Assembly: GCA_019235715.1 (NCBI GenBank)
Contig: JAFAKE010000081.1
Span: forward strand, 1 to 64,000
From: Vulcanimicrobiota bacterium
GTDB lineage: Bacteria; Vulcanimicrobiota; Vulcanimicrobiia; Eremiobacterales; Eremiobacteraceae
Reading direction: 5' to 3'
DNA: 64,000 bases
In this document: piece by piece, positions 40,139-49,874 of the stretch
Layout of the letters: each line of letters starts with the position of its first letter
Numbering within the stretch: position 1 is the stretch's first letter
Notes under the pieces: model-generated
Seen by the model: the letters and a program-made list of their open reading frames with translations, nothing else
Database searches by the model: none
What the model was told of the DNA's origin: nothing
Translations under genes and position numbers: made by a program

Positions 40139-40423
40139 CTAGTGGGGCAGCAGCCCTTTGAGCTGCGAGAACACGCCGAAGCCGCCGCCGCCGATGACGA
40201 GGAAGAAGGCGAGCGCGATCGCGATGATCGGAAACGCCTCCAGAATGCCGAAGCCGAGGAAATAGAAGAAGAAGATATTGCCGCGCGCTTCGGGCTGGCG
40301 GGCGATCGACTCGACCGCCTTGCTGCCGATGATGCCGTCGCCGATGGCCGAGCCGAACGCGGCGAAGCCGACCATCAGGGCAAACGCCATGATGACCGTG
40401 GCGACGAGAATCGTATTTTCCAT
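40139..40423 (-). CDS. atpE: F1F0 ATP synthase c subunit
   Basis: GSAIGDGIIGSKAVESIARQPEARG; TM2 LGFGILEAFPIIAIALAFFL carboxylate. Confidence 0.95.
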   Translation of the reverse strand: MENTILVATVIMAFALMVGFAAFGSAIGDGIIGSKAVESIARQPEARGNIFFFYFLGFGILEAFPIIAIALAFFLVIGGGGFGVFSQLKGLLPH

Positions 40424-40433
40424 CTATAACTCC

Positions 40434-41159
40434 TTAATGCTCGTCCGAGGTCGGTGCGATGAGGTATGCGATCGTGAGCAGGGTGAACACGAGCGCCTGA
40501 ATGGCTCCGATGATCAGATTGAACGCGAAGACGGCGATCGGCGCGACGTTTGCCGCAAGCGAAAGCGCGCCGAGGTGCGCGGCGATGACGGCGGCGACCA
40601 CCAGCAAGAGCACTTCCCCGGCGAAGATGTTGCCGAACAGCCGCATCGCCAACGTCACCGGGCGCGCAAGTTCGTCGACGATCATGATGGGCAGCATCGG
40701 GATGCCCAACGCGTATGGCTTGATCACGAGATGTCCGAAGTATCCAAGTCCCTTGCGATACACGCCGACGCCCCACACCAGACCGATCGCGAACAGCGCG
40801 AGCGCTGCGGTCGTGTTGAGATCGGCGGTCGGCGACTTGCCGACGAACGGCACGACGCCGATCTCGTTGAGCACGAAGATGAAGAGGAAGAGCGAGATGA
40901 TGAAGGGCACGAAGGGCACGCCGTTCTTGCCCAAGATCGTCTCGACTTGATTGCTCAGCCACGAGACGACGAGTTCAAGCAGCGTGTAACGCTTTGACAG
41001 CTGCGTGACCGGATAGACGCGCGCGAGCAGACCGAGCGACACGAGCACGATCGCCATGGCAAGCCACGTGATCAGCACCGTATCCGAGTGCACGGTGTTG
41101 AACGGTGCAGGCAAGAAGGGGACATGCCAGAGCGGATGGTCCCCTATCGTCTCGTGCAT
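40434..41159 (-). CDS. atpB: F1F0 ATP synthase a subunit
   Basis: ELARPVTLAMRLFGNIFAGEVLLLVVA, IGAIQALVFTLLTIAYL. Confidence 0.95.
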   Translation of the reverse strand: MHETIGDHPLWHVPFLPAPFNTVHSDTVLITWLAMAIVLVSLGLLARVYPVTQLSKRYTLLELVVSWLSNQVETILGKNGVPFVPFIISLFLFIFVLNEIGVVPFVGKSPTADLNTTAALALFAIGLVWGVGVYRKGLGYFGHLVIKPYALGIPMLPIMIVDELARPVTLAMRLFGNIFAGEVLLLVVAAVIAAHLGALSLAANVAPIAVFAFNLIIGAIQALVFTLLTIAYLIAPTSDEH

Positions 41160-41165
41160 CGATTC

Positions 41166-41576
41166 CTATCCGAGCGAGGTGTGCGTGCCGCCGTCCGTCG
41201 TCTGAGCGGAATGCGCATCGATTCTATTCTTGTAGGCCCAGATGGCCACTGCCAATGGTGCGACAAATCCAGCAAGATATGTGAAGTAACCGAGCCATGG
41301 CCCGCGCCCGACGATGAGGAACGGCGCCGCGCCGGCCAGCAGCACGCGCAACACCGATTCCCCGATGAGGAATGGCATGTAGCGTTTGCCGCCTTTCACG
41401 AGCCGGTTGAACCCTGTAGCGATGTGGAAAAGATACGCCAGTCCGATGAGAGTGCCGGCGATCAGCGCTAAGGCGGGCAGTGGCTGGCGGGTGGCGGCCA
41501 GCGCGACGGCCGCAATAGCCGCGACCGCCAGGCTGCGTGACGCCACCGCTGCCTGAAACGGGCGGAAGCCTTCCAT
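41166..41576 (-). CDS. ATP synthase subunit I-like membrane protein
   Basis: Four hydrophobic segments; directly upstream of atpB; start ATG 41576 (track ORF over-extended). Confidence 0.65.
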   Translation of the reverse strand: MEGFRPFQAAVASRSLAVAAIAAVALAATRQPLPALALIAGTLIGLAYLFHIATGFNRLVKGGKRYMPFLIGESVLRVLLAGAAPFLIVGRGPWLGYFTYLAGFVAPLAVAIWAYKNRIDAHSAQTTDGGTHTSLG

Positions 41577-41585
41577 GGGTCTGTT

Positions 41586-41608
41586 GGTTTTCGGCGGCTC
41601 CGAAAACC
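41586..41608. other. Perfect 9-bp hairpin between the two AtpI/AtpZ-like ORFs
   Basis: GGTTTTCGG-CGGCT-CCGAAAACC. Confidence 0.6.
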
Positions 41609-41635
41609 GCCCTCCCCTTCGAACGCGCGTGCGCG

Positions 41636-41833
41636 CTACATCTGCGAGAGCTGGCGGAACATCGAGAAGAAGCCGGATACGAATCCGACGAGGATCCCGA
41701 CCGGCACCGCCCATCCCCAGTTCAAGAATCGATAGGCGACGTAACCGAGCAGGCCGCCGACGATCACATTCGCGATGAGCGAAAAACCGATCGCGCCAAG
41801 GCGCGCGAGTGAAAGTGGTGTTTGCTGTTTCAC
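41636..41833 (-). CDS. AtpZ/AtpI-like small membrane protein (65 aa)
   Basis: IGFSLIANVIVGGLLGYVAYRFLNWGWAVPVGILVGFVSGFFSMFRQL. Confidence 0.75.
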   Translation of the reverse strand: MKQQTPLSLARLGAIGFSLIANVIVGGLLGYVAYRFLNWGWAVPVGILVGFVSGFFSMFRQLSQM

Positions 41834-42999
41834 CGCGCGGCAGCCGGCAGCGTCGGCGGCTTTGAGGGATCGAATTCATCGGGCATCGCGCCGTTGCGCG
41901 CGAACGCCCATAACGCTTCGGCGATCCGGCGCGCGGCTTGCCCATCGCCGTATGGATTTGCGGCGCGCGCCATCGCCTGATATTGCGCGCTGTCATCCAA
42001 GAGATCGTCAAGCGCGCGCGCGACCGTTTGCTCGTCGGTGCCGACCAGACGCAGCGTTCCGGCGGCGACGCCTTCCGGCCGCTCGGTGACGCGGCGCAGC
42101 ACGAGCACCGGCTTGCCGAGGCACGGCGCCTCCTCTTGCAGTCCGCCTGAATCCGTCGCGACAAGCGTGCAACGCCCGATGGCGCCGACGAGCTTGCGAT
42201 ACGTCAATGGCGCGAGCAGCGCGACGCGATCGTGCGCGCCGAGAATGCGGCGTACCGGCTCGACGACCGCGGGATTGGGATGCACCGGCCATAGTATGCT
42301 GACATCGGCGTGGCGGTCGATCACCGCGCGCAGCGCGCGGCAGATCGATTCGAGCGGCGCGCCCAGGTTTTCACGCCGATGTGCCTCGACGAAGATCATG
42401 CGCCGCGTGGCCACCGCAGGTGCGTCGTCTGGCGTCGCGCGCTCGTGAACCCACAAGAACGCGTCGATGACGGTATTGCCGGTGACGACGATCGAGCGCG
42501 CGTCTTTGCCCTCGCGCAGCAGATGAGCGCGCGAAGTCGGCGTCGGCGCGAAGTGATACGACGCGATGACGCCGGTCAAGCGGCGGTTCATCTCCTCGGG
42601 GAACGGCTCGTAGATCGTATCGGTGCGTAGCCCTGCCTCGACGTGCCCGACCGGGATCTTCTTATAATAGGAAGCGAGCGCTGCAGCGGTCGACGTCGTC
42701 GTGTCGCCGTGCACGAGCACGACGTCGGGACGCACGTCCTCCAGCACGGGCCCGATGCGTTCGAGCACGCGGGTGGTCACGTCTGTGAGCGACTGGCCTT
42801 CGGTCATGACGCCCAGATCGTGCTGCGGTGTGATTCCGAACAGCGCCAGCACTTCGTCCATCATCTCGCGGTGCTGCCCGGTCGCGATCGGCACGCATTC
42901 GAAGCGCGAATCGCGCGTCAATTCGAGGACGACAGGCGCCATCTTGACCGCGTCCGGCCGCGTGCCGAACACGACCCCCACGCGCAGCGGACACATCAC
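41830..42999 (-). CDS. wecB: UDP-N-acetylglucosamine 2-epimerase (non-hydrolysing)
   Basis: VVFGTRPDAVKMAPVVLEL, TGQHREMMDEVLALFGI, VHGDTTTSTAAALASYYKKIPVGHVEAGLRT, TDSGGLQEEAPCLGKPVLVLR. Confidence 0.95.
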   Translation of the reverse strand: MMCPLRVGVVFGTRPDAVKMAPVVLELTRDSRFECVPIATGQHREMMDEVLALFGITPQHDLGVMTEGQSLTDVTTRVLERIGPVLEDVRPDVVLVHGDTTTSTAAALASYYKKIPVGHVEAGLRTDTIYEPFPEEMNRRLTGVIASYHFAPTPTSRAHLLREGKDARSIVVTGNTVIDAFLWVHERATPDDAPAVATRRMIFVEAHRRENLGAPLESICRALRAVIDRHADVSILWPVHPNPAVVEPVRRILGAHDRVALLAPLTYRKLVGAIGRCTLVATDSGGLQEEAPCLGKPVLVLRRVTERPEGVAAGTLRLVGTDEQTVARALDDLLDDSAQYQAMARAANPYGDGQAARRIAEALWAFARNGAMPDEFDPSKPPTLPAAAR

Positions 43000-44045
43000 A
43001 AGACGTGCGGTCCGTGCGGCAGCGAAAGCACGATCGCGACGACGCCGAGAATACCGCAGACCGCATAGATCAACAGGACGGCTTGGCGCTGCGAGAGCCC
43101 GAGGTCGAGCAGTTGATGATGCACGTGTTCGCGGTCGGCGGCCGCGATCGGCGCGCCCTTGTGCAGCCGGCGCGCGATCACTTTGGCCGTGTCGAGGATG
43201 GGCAGCGCGAGGATCAGCAGCGGCACGACGAGCGAGATCGCAACAGCCTGCTTCTCCGTACCCATGACCCCCACGGTCGCGAGGACAAAGCCGACGAACA
43301 GCGAGCCGCCGTCGCCCATGAAGATGCGCGCCGGGCTGTAGTTATATGGAAGAAACCCGCCCGCCGAGCCGGCGATCGCACACGTCGTGATGGCGACGAG
43401 GTACTGGCCTTTCATCAGCGAGATGATGGTCAGCGCGATGCACGCGATCAACGTATAACCGGCGACGAGGCCGTCCAATCCATCCAGGAAGTTGATCGCG
43501 TTGACCATGCCCAGGAACCAGAAGAGCGAGAAGGGGATGCCGAACCAGCCGAGCTCGACCAATCCGAAATGCGGCAGGCTCAGGTGGTAGATGGTGAAGC
43601 CGTAGAACAGCACCGCGATGAGCGCCACGATGAACTGCGCGATGAACTTGTCGCGGGCGCGTAACCCCATGACGTCATCCCAAAGGCCGACGCCCATCAT
43701 GAGCGTGCCGCCGAACAGCAAGCCGATGATCTTCGCAAGGTCGGGAGTATCGAGGTACCTCACGATGACGCTGTTGTTCGAGAGCGCGACGTTGAGCGTG
43801 ACGAAGAGCGCGAGCGCGAAACCGAGATAGATCGCGATGCCGCCGACGCGCGGCGTCGGCTCGTTATGGATGCGCCGCTCGCCATCAGGCTCGTCGAAAT
43901 GGCCGAGGCGCACCGCAGCGCGGATCACCAGCGGCGTGAGCAGCGCACATGCTGCGAACGCGAGCACGAACGTCGCGATGCACAGGGCATAGATGTTGAT
44001 GTCTAAACGCATCGCGCCCAGCGGTGCGGCGAGCATTGAGATCAC
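42996..44045 (-). CDS. Undecaprenyl-phosphate GlcNAc-1-phosphate transferase (WecA/TagO/MraY family)
   Basis: HNEPTPRVGGIAIYLGF, INFLDGLDGLVAGYTLI, PARIFMGDGGSLFVGFVL. Confidence 0.93.
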   Translation of the reverse strand: MISMLAAPLGAMRLDINIYALCIATFVLAFAACALLTPLVIRAAVRLGHFDEPDGERRIHNEPTPRVGGIAIYLGFALALFVTLNVALSNNSVIVRYLDTPDLAKIIGLLFGGTLMMGVGLWDDVMGLRARDKFIAQFIVALIAVLFYGFTIYHLSLPHFGLVELGWFGIPFSLFWFLGMVNAINFLDGLDGLVAGYTLIACIALTIISLMKGQYLVAITTCAIAGSAGGFLPYNYSPARIFMGDGGSLFVGFVLATVGVMGTEKQAVAISLVVPLLILALPILDTAKVIARRLHKGAPIAAADREHVHHQLLDLGLSQRQAVLLIYAVCGILGVVAIVLSLPHGPHVL

Positions 44046-44560
44046 TCGCCGGCCTCTGCAGGCCGGCGCTGCATCGCGCTCGGTTCGCGCGGCGTTTCAG
44101 CCGGCGAGCGGTCGAGGCCCGTGCCGGCTTCGCGCAATAGCGCAGCAGCGAGTTCGTCCGGATACGCCGACTCGTAGACGATACGCGCGATGCCAGCGTT
44201 GATCAGCAGTTTTGCGCACGTCAGACACGGGTGGTCGGTGCAGTACATCGTGCCGCCCGCGATCGGCGTGCCGTAGCGCGCGGCCTGCACCAACGCGTTT
44301 TGTTCGGCGTGCGTCGAGCGCGCACAGTGGCCGTCGCGCATGTCGCCGCCGTTCGTATGGTCGCAGTGGCGCATGCCGATCGGCGCGCCGTTATAGCCGG
44401 TCGCGAGGATGCGTTTGTCCTTGACGATGACCGCGCCGACGGAACGGCGCGAGCACGTCGCGCGCGTCGCCACCGCGCGCGTGATCGCCATGAAGTACTC
44501 GTCCCATGAGGGGCGGTCGTGCGTCTGCGGCTGCGGGATCTGCGCGAGCGTCTCGTTCAC
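44042..44560 (-). CDS. dCMP deaminase family protein (ComEB-like)
   Basis: CSRRSVGAVIVKDKRILATGYNG, HAEQNAL, CTDHPCLTCAKLLINAGI. Confidence 0.92.
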   Translation of the reverse strand: MNETLAQIPQPQTHDRPSWDEYFMAITRAVATRATCSRRSVGAVIVKDKRILATGYNGAPIGMRHCDHTNGGDMRDGHCARSTHAEQNALVQAARYGTPIAGGTMYCTDHPCLTCAKLLINAGIARIVYESAYPDELAAALLREAGTGLDRSPAETPREPSAMQRRPAEAGE

Positions 44561-44564
44561 GGCG

Positions 44565-45818
44565 TCAGGGTACGTCGAACTGCGCCGTCAGTTCGTAGAC
44601 CCGCGCGCGCAACGCGTCGACGCGCGCGTGCGTGCCGATGTCGTCCATCGCCGCGCCGATAATGTCGGCGATCTCGCGCATCTGCGCTTCTTTCATGCCG
44701 CGCGTCGTGATCGCGGGAGTGCCGATGCGCACGCCGCTTGCGACGGTAGGCGGGTTCTTATCGAACGGAATCGTGTTTTTGTTGACCGTGATGCCGATCT
44801 GGTCCAGGTATGCCTCGACGTCTTTGCCGGTCTGGCCGCGGACTGAGACGTCGACAAGCATGAGATGATTGTCGGTGCCGCCGGCGACGATGCGCAGCCC
44901 GTGATCTTGCAAGGCGGCGGCGAGCGCCTTGGCGTTGGCGATGACTTGGCGCGCGTAGTCCGTGAACGCCGGGGCGAGCGCTTCGTTGAAGGCGACCGCT
45001 TTAGCCGCGATGATGTGCATGAGCGGGCCGCCCTGAATGCCCGGAAACACCTTCTTGTTGATCGTTTTGCCGCGTTCGGCATCGCACATCACGGCGCCGC
45101 CGCGCGGACCGCGCAGCGTCTTGTGCGTGGTCGTGGTGACGTATTCGGCATGCCCGACCGGCGACGGATGCAGGCCGGTCGCGACCAGACCGGCGACGTG
45201 TGCGATGTCGGCCATCATGACGGCGCCGACCTCATGGGCGATCGCGGCGAACGCCTGCCAATCCGGGATGCGCGAGTACGCGCTCCACCCGGTGACGAGC
45301 AATTTCGGCTTGTGCTCTTTTGCGAGCGCTAAGATCTCGTCGTAGTCGAAGCGCTCGGTCGTAGGATCGACCGTGTAGCCGATGGCGTTGTAAAGACTGC
45401 CGCTGAAGTTGACCTTGCTGCCATGCGTGAGATGCCCACCGTGGTCGAGCGCCGCGCCCATGACGGTGTCGCCCGGCTTGACGGCGGCGAAATACACGGC
45501 CATGTTCGCCTGCGCGCCCGAATGCGGCTGCACGTTGGCATACTCGACGCCGAACAACTGCTTGAGCCGTTCGATCGCGAGCGTCTCCGCGACGTCGACG
45601 AACTCGCAGCCGCCGTAGTAGCGCTTGCCTGGATAGCCTTCGGCGTATTTGTTGGTCATCACGCTGGCGGCGGCTTCGCGCACGGCCGGGCTGACGTAAT
45701 TCTCTGACGCGATCAACTCGAGATTCTTGCGCTGGCGCTCTTCCTCTTTGACGATCGCGTCGTAGATCTGCGGGTCTTCGGAAGCGAGCATGGATTGTTC
45801 GAGCAGACGCGCGTTCAC
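44565..45818 (-). CDS. glyA: Serine hydroxymethyltransferase
   Basis: [59 protein letters not shown]; track start over-extended. Confidence 0.97.
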   Translation of the reverse strand: MNARLLEQSMLASEDPQIYDAIVKEEERQRKNLELIASENYVSPAVREAAASVMTNKYAEGYPGKRYYGGCEFVDVAETLAIERLKQLFGVEYANVQPHSGAQANMAVYFAAVKPGDTVMGAALDHGGHLTHGSKVNFSGSLYNAIGYTVDPTTERFDYDEILALAKEHKPKLLVTGWSAYSRIPDWQAFAAIAHEVGAVMMADIAHVAGLVATGLHPSPVGHAEYVTTTTHKTLRGPRGGAVMCDAERGKTINKKVFPGIQGGPLMHIIAAKAVAFNEALAPAFTDYARQVIANAKALAAALQDHGLRIVAGGTDNHLMLVDVSVRGQTGKDVEAYLDQIGITVNKNTIPFDKNPPTVASGVRIGTPAITTRGMKEAQMREIADIIGAAMDDIGTHARVDALRARVYELTAQFDVP

Positions 45819-45820
45819 CG

Positions 45821-46300
45821 CTAGACGTGCTCCTTGCTCTGCGGATCGTATTCGTCGAGTTCGGAGACGCGGCGCGCATGCCGGCCGCCTTCGCCCTCGG
45901 TGTGCAGCCAAACGTCGAGGCATTCGACGATCATCTCCCAGCCGACAAGGCGCTCCGCGAAGCAGATGATGTTCGCGTGATTGTGCTGACGCGACAGTTT
46001 TGCGGAATACGGTTCGGCCACCGGCGCCGCGCGTGCACCGCGCACCTTATTGGCGGCCATGGCGATGCCGATGCTCGAACCGCAGACAAGCACTCCGCGG
46101 TCGAACTCCCCGCTCGCAACCGCTTCGCCGACCTTGAAACCGATCAGCGGGTAGTCGACCGGATCGGTCGAGTACGTGCCGAAGTCCGACACTTCATGAC
46201 CCCACTGGCGCAGTAGGTCAGCGAGCTGCTGTTTGTAGAGGAAACCGGCGTGATCGGCGCCGACCGCGATGCGGAAAACGTGGGCGTTTGTCTCGTTCAT
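45821..46300 (-). CDS. rpiB: Ribose-5-phosphate isomerase B
   Basis: [58 protein letters not shown]. Confidence 0.95.
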   Translation of the reverse strand: MNETNAHVFRIAVGADHAGFLYKQQLADLLRQWGHEVSDFGTYSTDPVDYPLIGFKVGEAVASGEFDRGVLVCGSSIGIAMAANKVRGARAAPVAEPYSAKLSRQHNHANIICFAERLVGWEMIVECLDVWLHTEGEGGRHARRVSELDEYDPQSKEHV

Positions 46301-46306
46301 ACGCTC

Positions 46307-46810
46307 CTACACGTTCTTCGGGCCCGCGCGCTCGCCCGCCTTGAGCACGAGCGCGCTGAGCACGCGCGGCATTCCGGCGATGAGCTGGTCGCGCACGCGG
46401 CGGTAGTCTTCGAGGCTGCTGCCGTACGGATCGGGCACGTCGCCTAATCCGGTAAGTTCGTCGAAGCTGGCGATGTTCGTCGCCGCCGGGTGGCGCGCGC
46501 GCAGCCAGGCCGCGTGCGCGCGCGTTAGCGCGACGACAAGCGAGGCATCGCGCACGAGTTCAAACGATACCTGACTTGCGATGTGCTCGCGCAAACCGAC
46601 GCCGACTTCAGCGACCGCTTCGCCGGCCGTGCTCTCCGCGGGTAGGCCCACGAGGGCGGACGTGCCGGCGCTGGCCGCGCGGATGTGCAACCCGCCGTGG
46701 CGCGCGAGCTCGACTGCGAGCGCCGCCGCCATCGGGCTGCGGCAGATGTTGCCCGAACAGACGAAGAGCACGAGAGGCGGCGCGTGCGGCGCTTGCCGGC
46801 CGGAGGTCAT
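46307..46810 (-). CDS. Low-molecular-weight protein-tyrosine-phosphatase family
   Basis: VLFVCSGNICRSPMAAAL P-loop; DVPDPYG. Confidence 0.9.
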   Translation of the reverse strand: MTSGRQAPHAPPLVLFVCSGNICRSPMAAALAVELARHGGLHIRAASAGTSALVGLPAESTAGEAVAEVGVGLREHIASQVSFELVRDASLVVALTRAHAAWLRARHPAATNIASFDELTGLGDVPDPYGSSLEDYRRVRDQLIAGMPRVLSALVLKAGERAGPKNV

Positions 46811-46868
46811 ACCGTCGGTTGCTTCGCGCACGAAGGTCGAGACCCCGTTGCGAAGAACGCCGGGCGCG

Positions 46869-47567
46869 ATGAGATTGGCGCTGAGCTCGCGCAGTTTCGC
46901 GCGCGCGCTGGAAAGCGGCACGCTGACGCAGCTCGAGTGGATCGACGTATGCTGCGCCGAGCCCGCGATCGACGGCGCCGATTTTGCGCGCGAACATTTC
47001 CCGCGTCGCGATGACGACTATCTCGCGCAGATCAAGAAACTGTGCGTCGATCGGCGCTTGACGATTGCGGGAATGAACAGCGCTGCACGATTCGGCGGCG
47101 GCGGCGTCGACGCTCAGGCGGGTGAGATGTGCGCGACGTTGGACGAGGCTGCGCTCATCGGAGCTCCGCTCGTGCGCTTTTCGTGCGCTGCGGTCGACGG
47201 ACCGGCCGGCGTCGTGTGGGGCGAACTCATCCGCGGTTTGAAGTTCGTGAGCGAGCACGCGAAGCGCGTCAATGTGACGCTGGCGCTCGCGCCGCTCTCA
47301 GGCACGCTGGTCGCCGACGAAGCAGCCGCCAAGCGCGCGCTCAAGGAATGCGACTCGGCGTGGCTGCGCCTTGCCATTCCGGCGGCGGTCGCGTGGGAGA
47401 CGCATGCGCGCGATGCGGTCGTCATGACGTCGGCGCCGCGCGGCGATGATCTTGCAGCGGCGCTGCGTTTCCGCGGATTCGTCAGCCTAGAAGATGAAAG
47501 CGGCACGCTCGATGCCGCACGTCTGCGGCGCTGGGCGGAAACGTTCTACGCCCCGGGTATAGAGTAG
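46869..47567 (+). CDS. Xylose-isomerase-like TIM-barrel protein
   Basis: MRLALSSRSFARALESGTLTQLEWIDVCCAEPAIDGADFAREHFPRRDDDYLAQIKKLCVDRRLTIAGMNS; start corrected to 46869. Confidence 0.6.
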   Translation: MRLALSSRSFARALESGTLTQLEWIDVCCAEPAIDGADFAREHFPRRDDDYLAQIKKLCVDRRLTIAGMNSAARFGGGGVDAQAGEMCATLDEAALIGAPLVRFSCAAVDGPAGVVWGELIRGLKFVSEHAKRVNVTLALAPLSGTLVADEAAAKRALKECDSAWLRLAIPAAVAWETHARDAVVMTSAPRGDDLAAALRFRGFVSLEDESGTLDAARLRRWAETFYAPGIE

Positions 47568-47577
47568 GCCGATGCAA

Positions 47578-47602
47578 ACGGCCCGCCGTGAAAGCGGGCC
47601 GT
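47578..47602 (-). terminator. Intrinsic terminator hairpin of the ncRNA (possibly bidirectional)
   Basis: ACGGCCCGC-CGTGAAA-GCGGGCCGT perfect 9-bp stem; short U run on minus strand. Confidence 0.7.
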
Positions 47603-47609
47603 CCGTTCG

Positions 47610-47795
47610 CTCTGCCCCGAAGTGCCGTTGCCTGCAAGGGACTTGAACCTGCACCTGCAGGTGGGTGCTCACCCGGCCGAACGCAGGCTTCCCTCTACGA
47701 GGAGGGCTTGCTCAAGGCGGCGCGGAGATCGGCTCCCGTTGTGATTGCGTTGGCTCAATCACAAAGCAAGCTGACGCACACCGCAGGGAGATCTC
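47610..47795 (-). ncRNA. Structured ncRNA, 6S RNA (ssrS)-like candidate
   Basis: ~180-nt intergenic element; long interrupted closing helix (CCCTGCGGTGTGCGTCAGCTTGC vs GCAGGCAACGGCACTTCGGGG), internal hairpins, own terminator. Confidence 0.5.
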
Positions 47796-47913
47796 GCGCG
47801 ATCGCTCACGCGTGGCCATACGGTAACATCTCGCGGCGCACAAGACAAGTCTTGACTTTGGCGTGAGACTTGTTCCGGCTCCCGCGCGCGGACGGTAATC
47901 GTACGCGAACCGA

Positions 47914-49798
47914 CGAACGATGGCGCATGCGCCTCGGGCACAAGCTTCGGGCGGCGTTCGCATTCGCGTTGATCGCAGGTTGCGCGCTGGCGGTCGCCAG
48001 CGTCAACACAGGCCGCGCGCAGTTTCCGATACCGAATCCGGCGGGAGCCGCGCAAGATGCGGCCGTGCGCGCCGCGCTCTCCTCGTTCGGCAAAGCGGTC
48101 GGCGATCAACTGCCGATCGTCGTCTCGCCTTCCGATGCGTATCCCACCGCGCAATTGCCCGGCGCTCCGTTCGCGGCGGGCGCTGCGCCGAACATCACCT
48201 CACTGCTGCGAGCGTCGAGCGACGGCACCGTTGCGCTGCCGCCCGGCGATTATACGTTTACGGTCGACGTCTTCTGCATGAAGGCGCACGCGCACAGTCC
48301 GAGCGCACACCGCTACCTCGTCGCGCCGCTGCGCGGCGCCGCCGCTGATGTTTTCCGCGCGCTCAACGCACGCGCTCCGTCGTACGCGCTCAACCACGGC
48401 GCGTTGCAAGTCCTGTCATGGGATATCCAAGCCGGCCTTCCTTACAGCGCTATGCCTGTCGCACAGCGCACGATCGTCGATCGCGTGATTCCCGACTTCC
48501 GCTCGCGCCTCAATGCGGACGTGTACACGAACATCCGCGCGCAGTACGACCAAGTCGCGTCAAAAGTGCCGGGCATGCCGTCCTTTGACTCGGCGCTCGG
48601 GCGGCTCGGCCCGACCGGCCAAGCCATTCTCGAGATGCAGCGCTTGCGCGACGAAATGGCGCAGCCGCCGCCGACATTCGACGAGCTGGTGCGCGAACTG
48701 ATCCCATTCGCGCCGCCCGAGCACAACGTTTCCGGCGACACGCCGTGGAGCCGGTATTCCGATCGCGTCTACGTGCGCTTCGTCACGAGCGGCAATTTTG
48801 CGACGCCCGGCACATACGAGGTGCGCGTCCTCGCCGGCAATCAGGTAAGCACGACGCACATCGTCGGGCTCGGGCCGCCGGGCGGCGGCGCGCCGGTTCC
48901 GTTTTCGAACGTCGTCAACAATCCGGGCACGGATTCGGTGCAGCCGCTCACGCAAGCGCCGCAGCCGGGCGGCGCGCCATTGCTGCCCACGCCGTCACCG
49001 TCGCCTACCGCGTCCATCACGTCGGAGACCGTCGCGACGCAGCCCGCGGACCGCACGCGCACGGAAGTCGGCGTCAACGAACCGGTAATACTGACATTCT
49101 CCGGCGCGAGCGCGCAGTGGACCATCTCGGGAGGTCAAGGAAAACTCTCGACCACCAGCGGCAAGACGGTCAAGTACACCGCCAGCATCACCCCGGCGAC
49201 GGAGACCATCACCGCGGTCGATACGTCCACCCATGCGAGTGCGTCGATCACGTTCACGGTCATCCAGCCGCAGGATCCGTTGTTCGAAGTCGTTCCGGCG
49301 ACTGAGGCGACGCCGGCGCCCGACCCCGATTTCTGGCACCACATCCAAGGATATCCGGGCGTCGGGTTCTACGCGCGCGTGTATCTCCCGCCCGACACCG
49401 TTTCGTTCCAATACATCAAGGTGCGCGAGAGGGATGTGCAGTTCAGTGCGAACGGCTATTACACGTTTGAGAACGGCGTGTGGCACATCGGCGATAACCA
49501 CCGCGATCCAAATCCACCGTGGGTCGAGGTGCGATCGCTCGAACAAGGCAAAGGCTGGTTGCTCAAGCTGACGGATTCCATATGGTCGGGGGCGCAACCA
49601 AATATTCCGTTCAATCCGGGCAAAGTAAGCGCGGTGATCCCGTGGGAATACACGTCGGTCTCGAACCAAAGCCTCGGCCCGTTCAACTTCGCGACGGTCA
49701 CGCAAGTGTGCGAGTTGCACGGAGATCGCTCGACGCTCACGTGCCAGAAGGGTACCGCAAGCACGTCGTCCAGCGTCTCGGCGCCGTCGTACAAATGA
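47914..49798 (+). CDS. Large secreted protein of unknown function with Ig-like domain
   Basis: Signal peptide from an internal start (ATGCGCCTCGGGCAC...); LPTPSPSPTAS linker; Ig-like ISGGQGKLSTTSGKTVKYTA... Confidence 0.7.
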
Positions 49799-49874
49799 CC
49801 TCGGTGCGCGAGCCGAGGTAGCGCTGCGCGCGACTGCGAATCCGGACGTGCCGCTGTCAAGGCAAGGAGACGAC

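Noticed and set aside
47640-47665. tRNA T-arm-like GGTTCAAGTCC on minus strand
   Set aside because: No regular 5-bp T-stem, acceptor stem or anticodon arm; better explained by the larger structured ncRNA.
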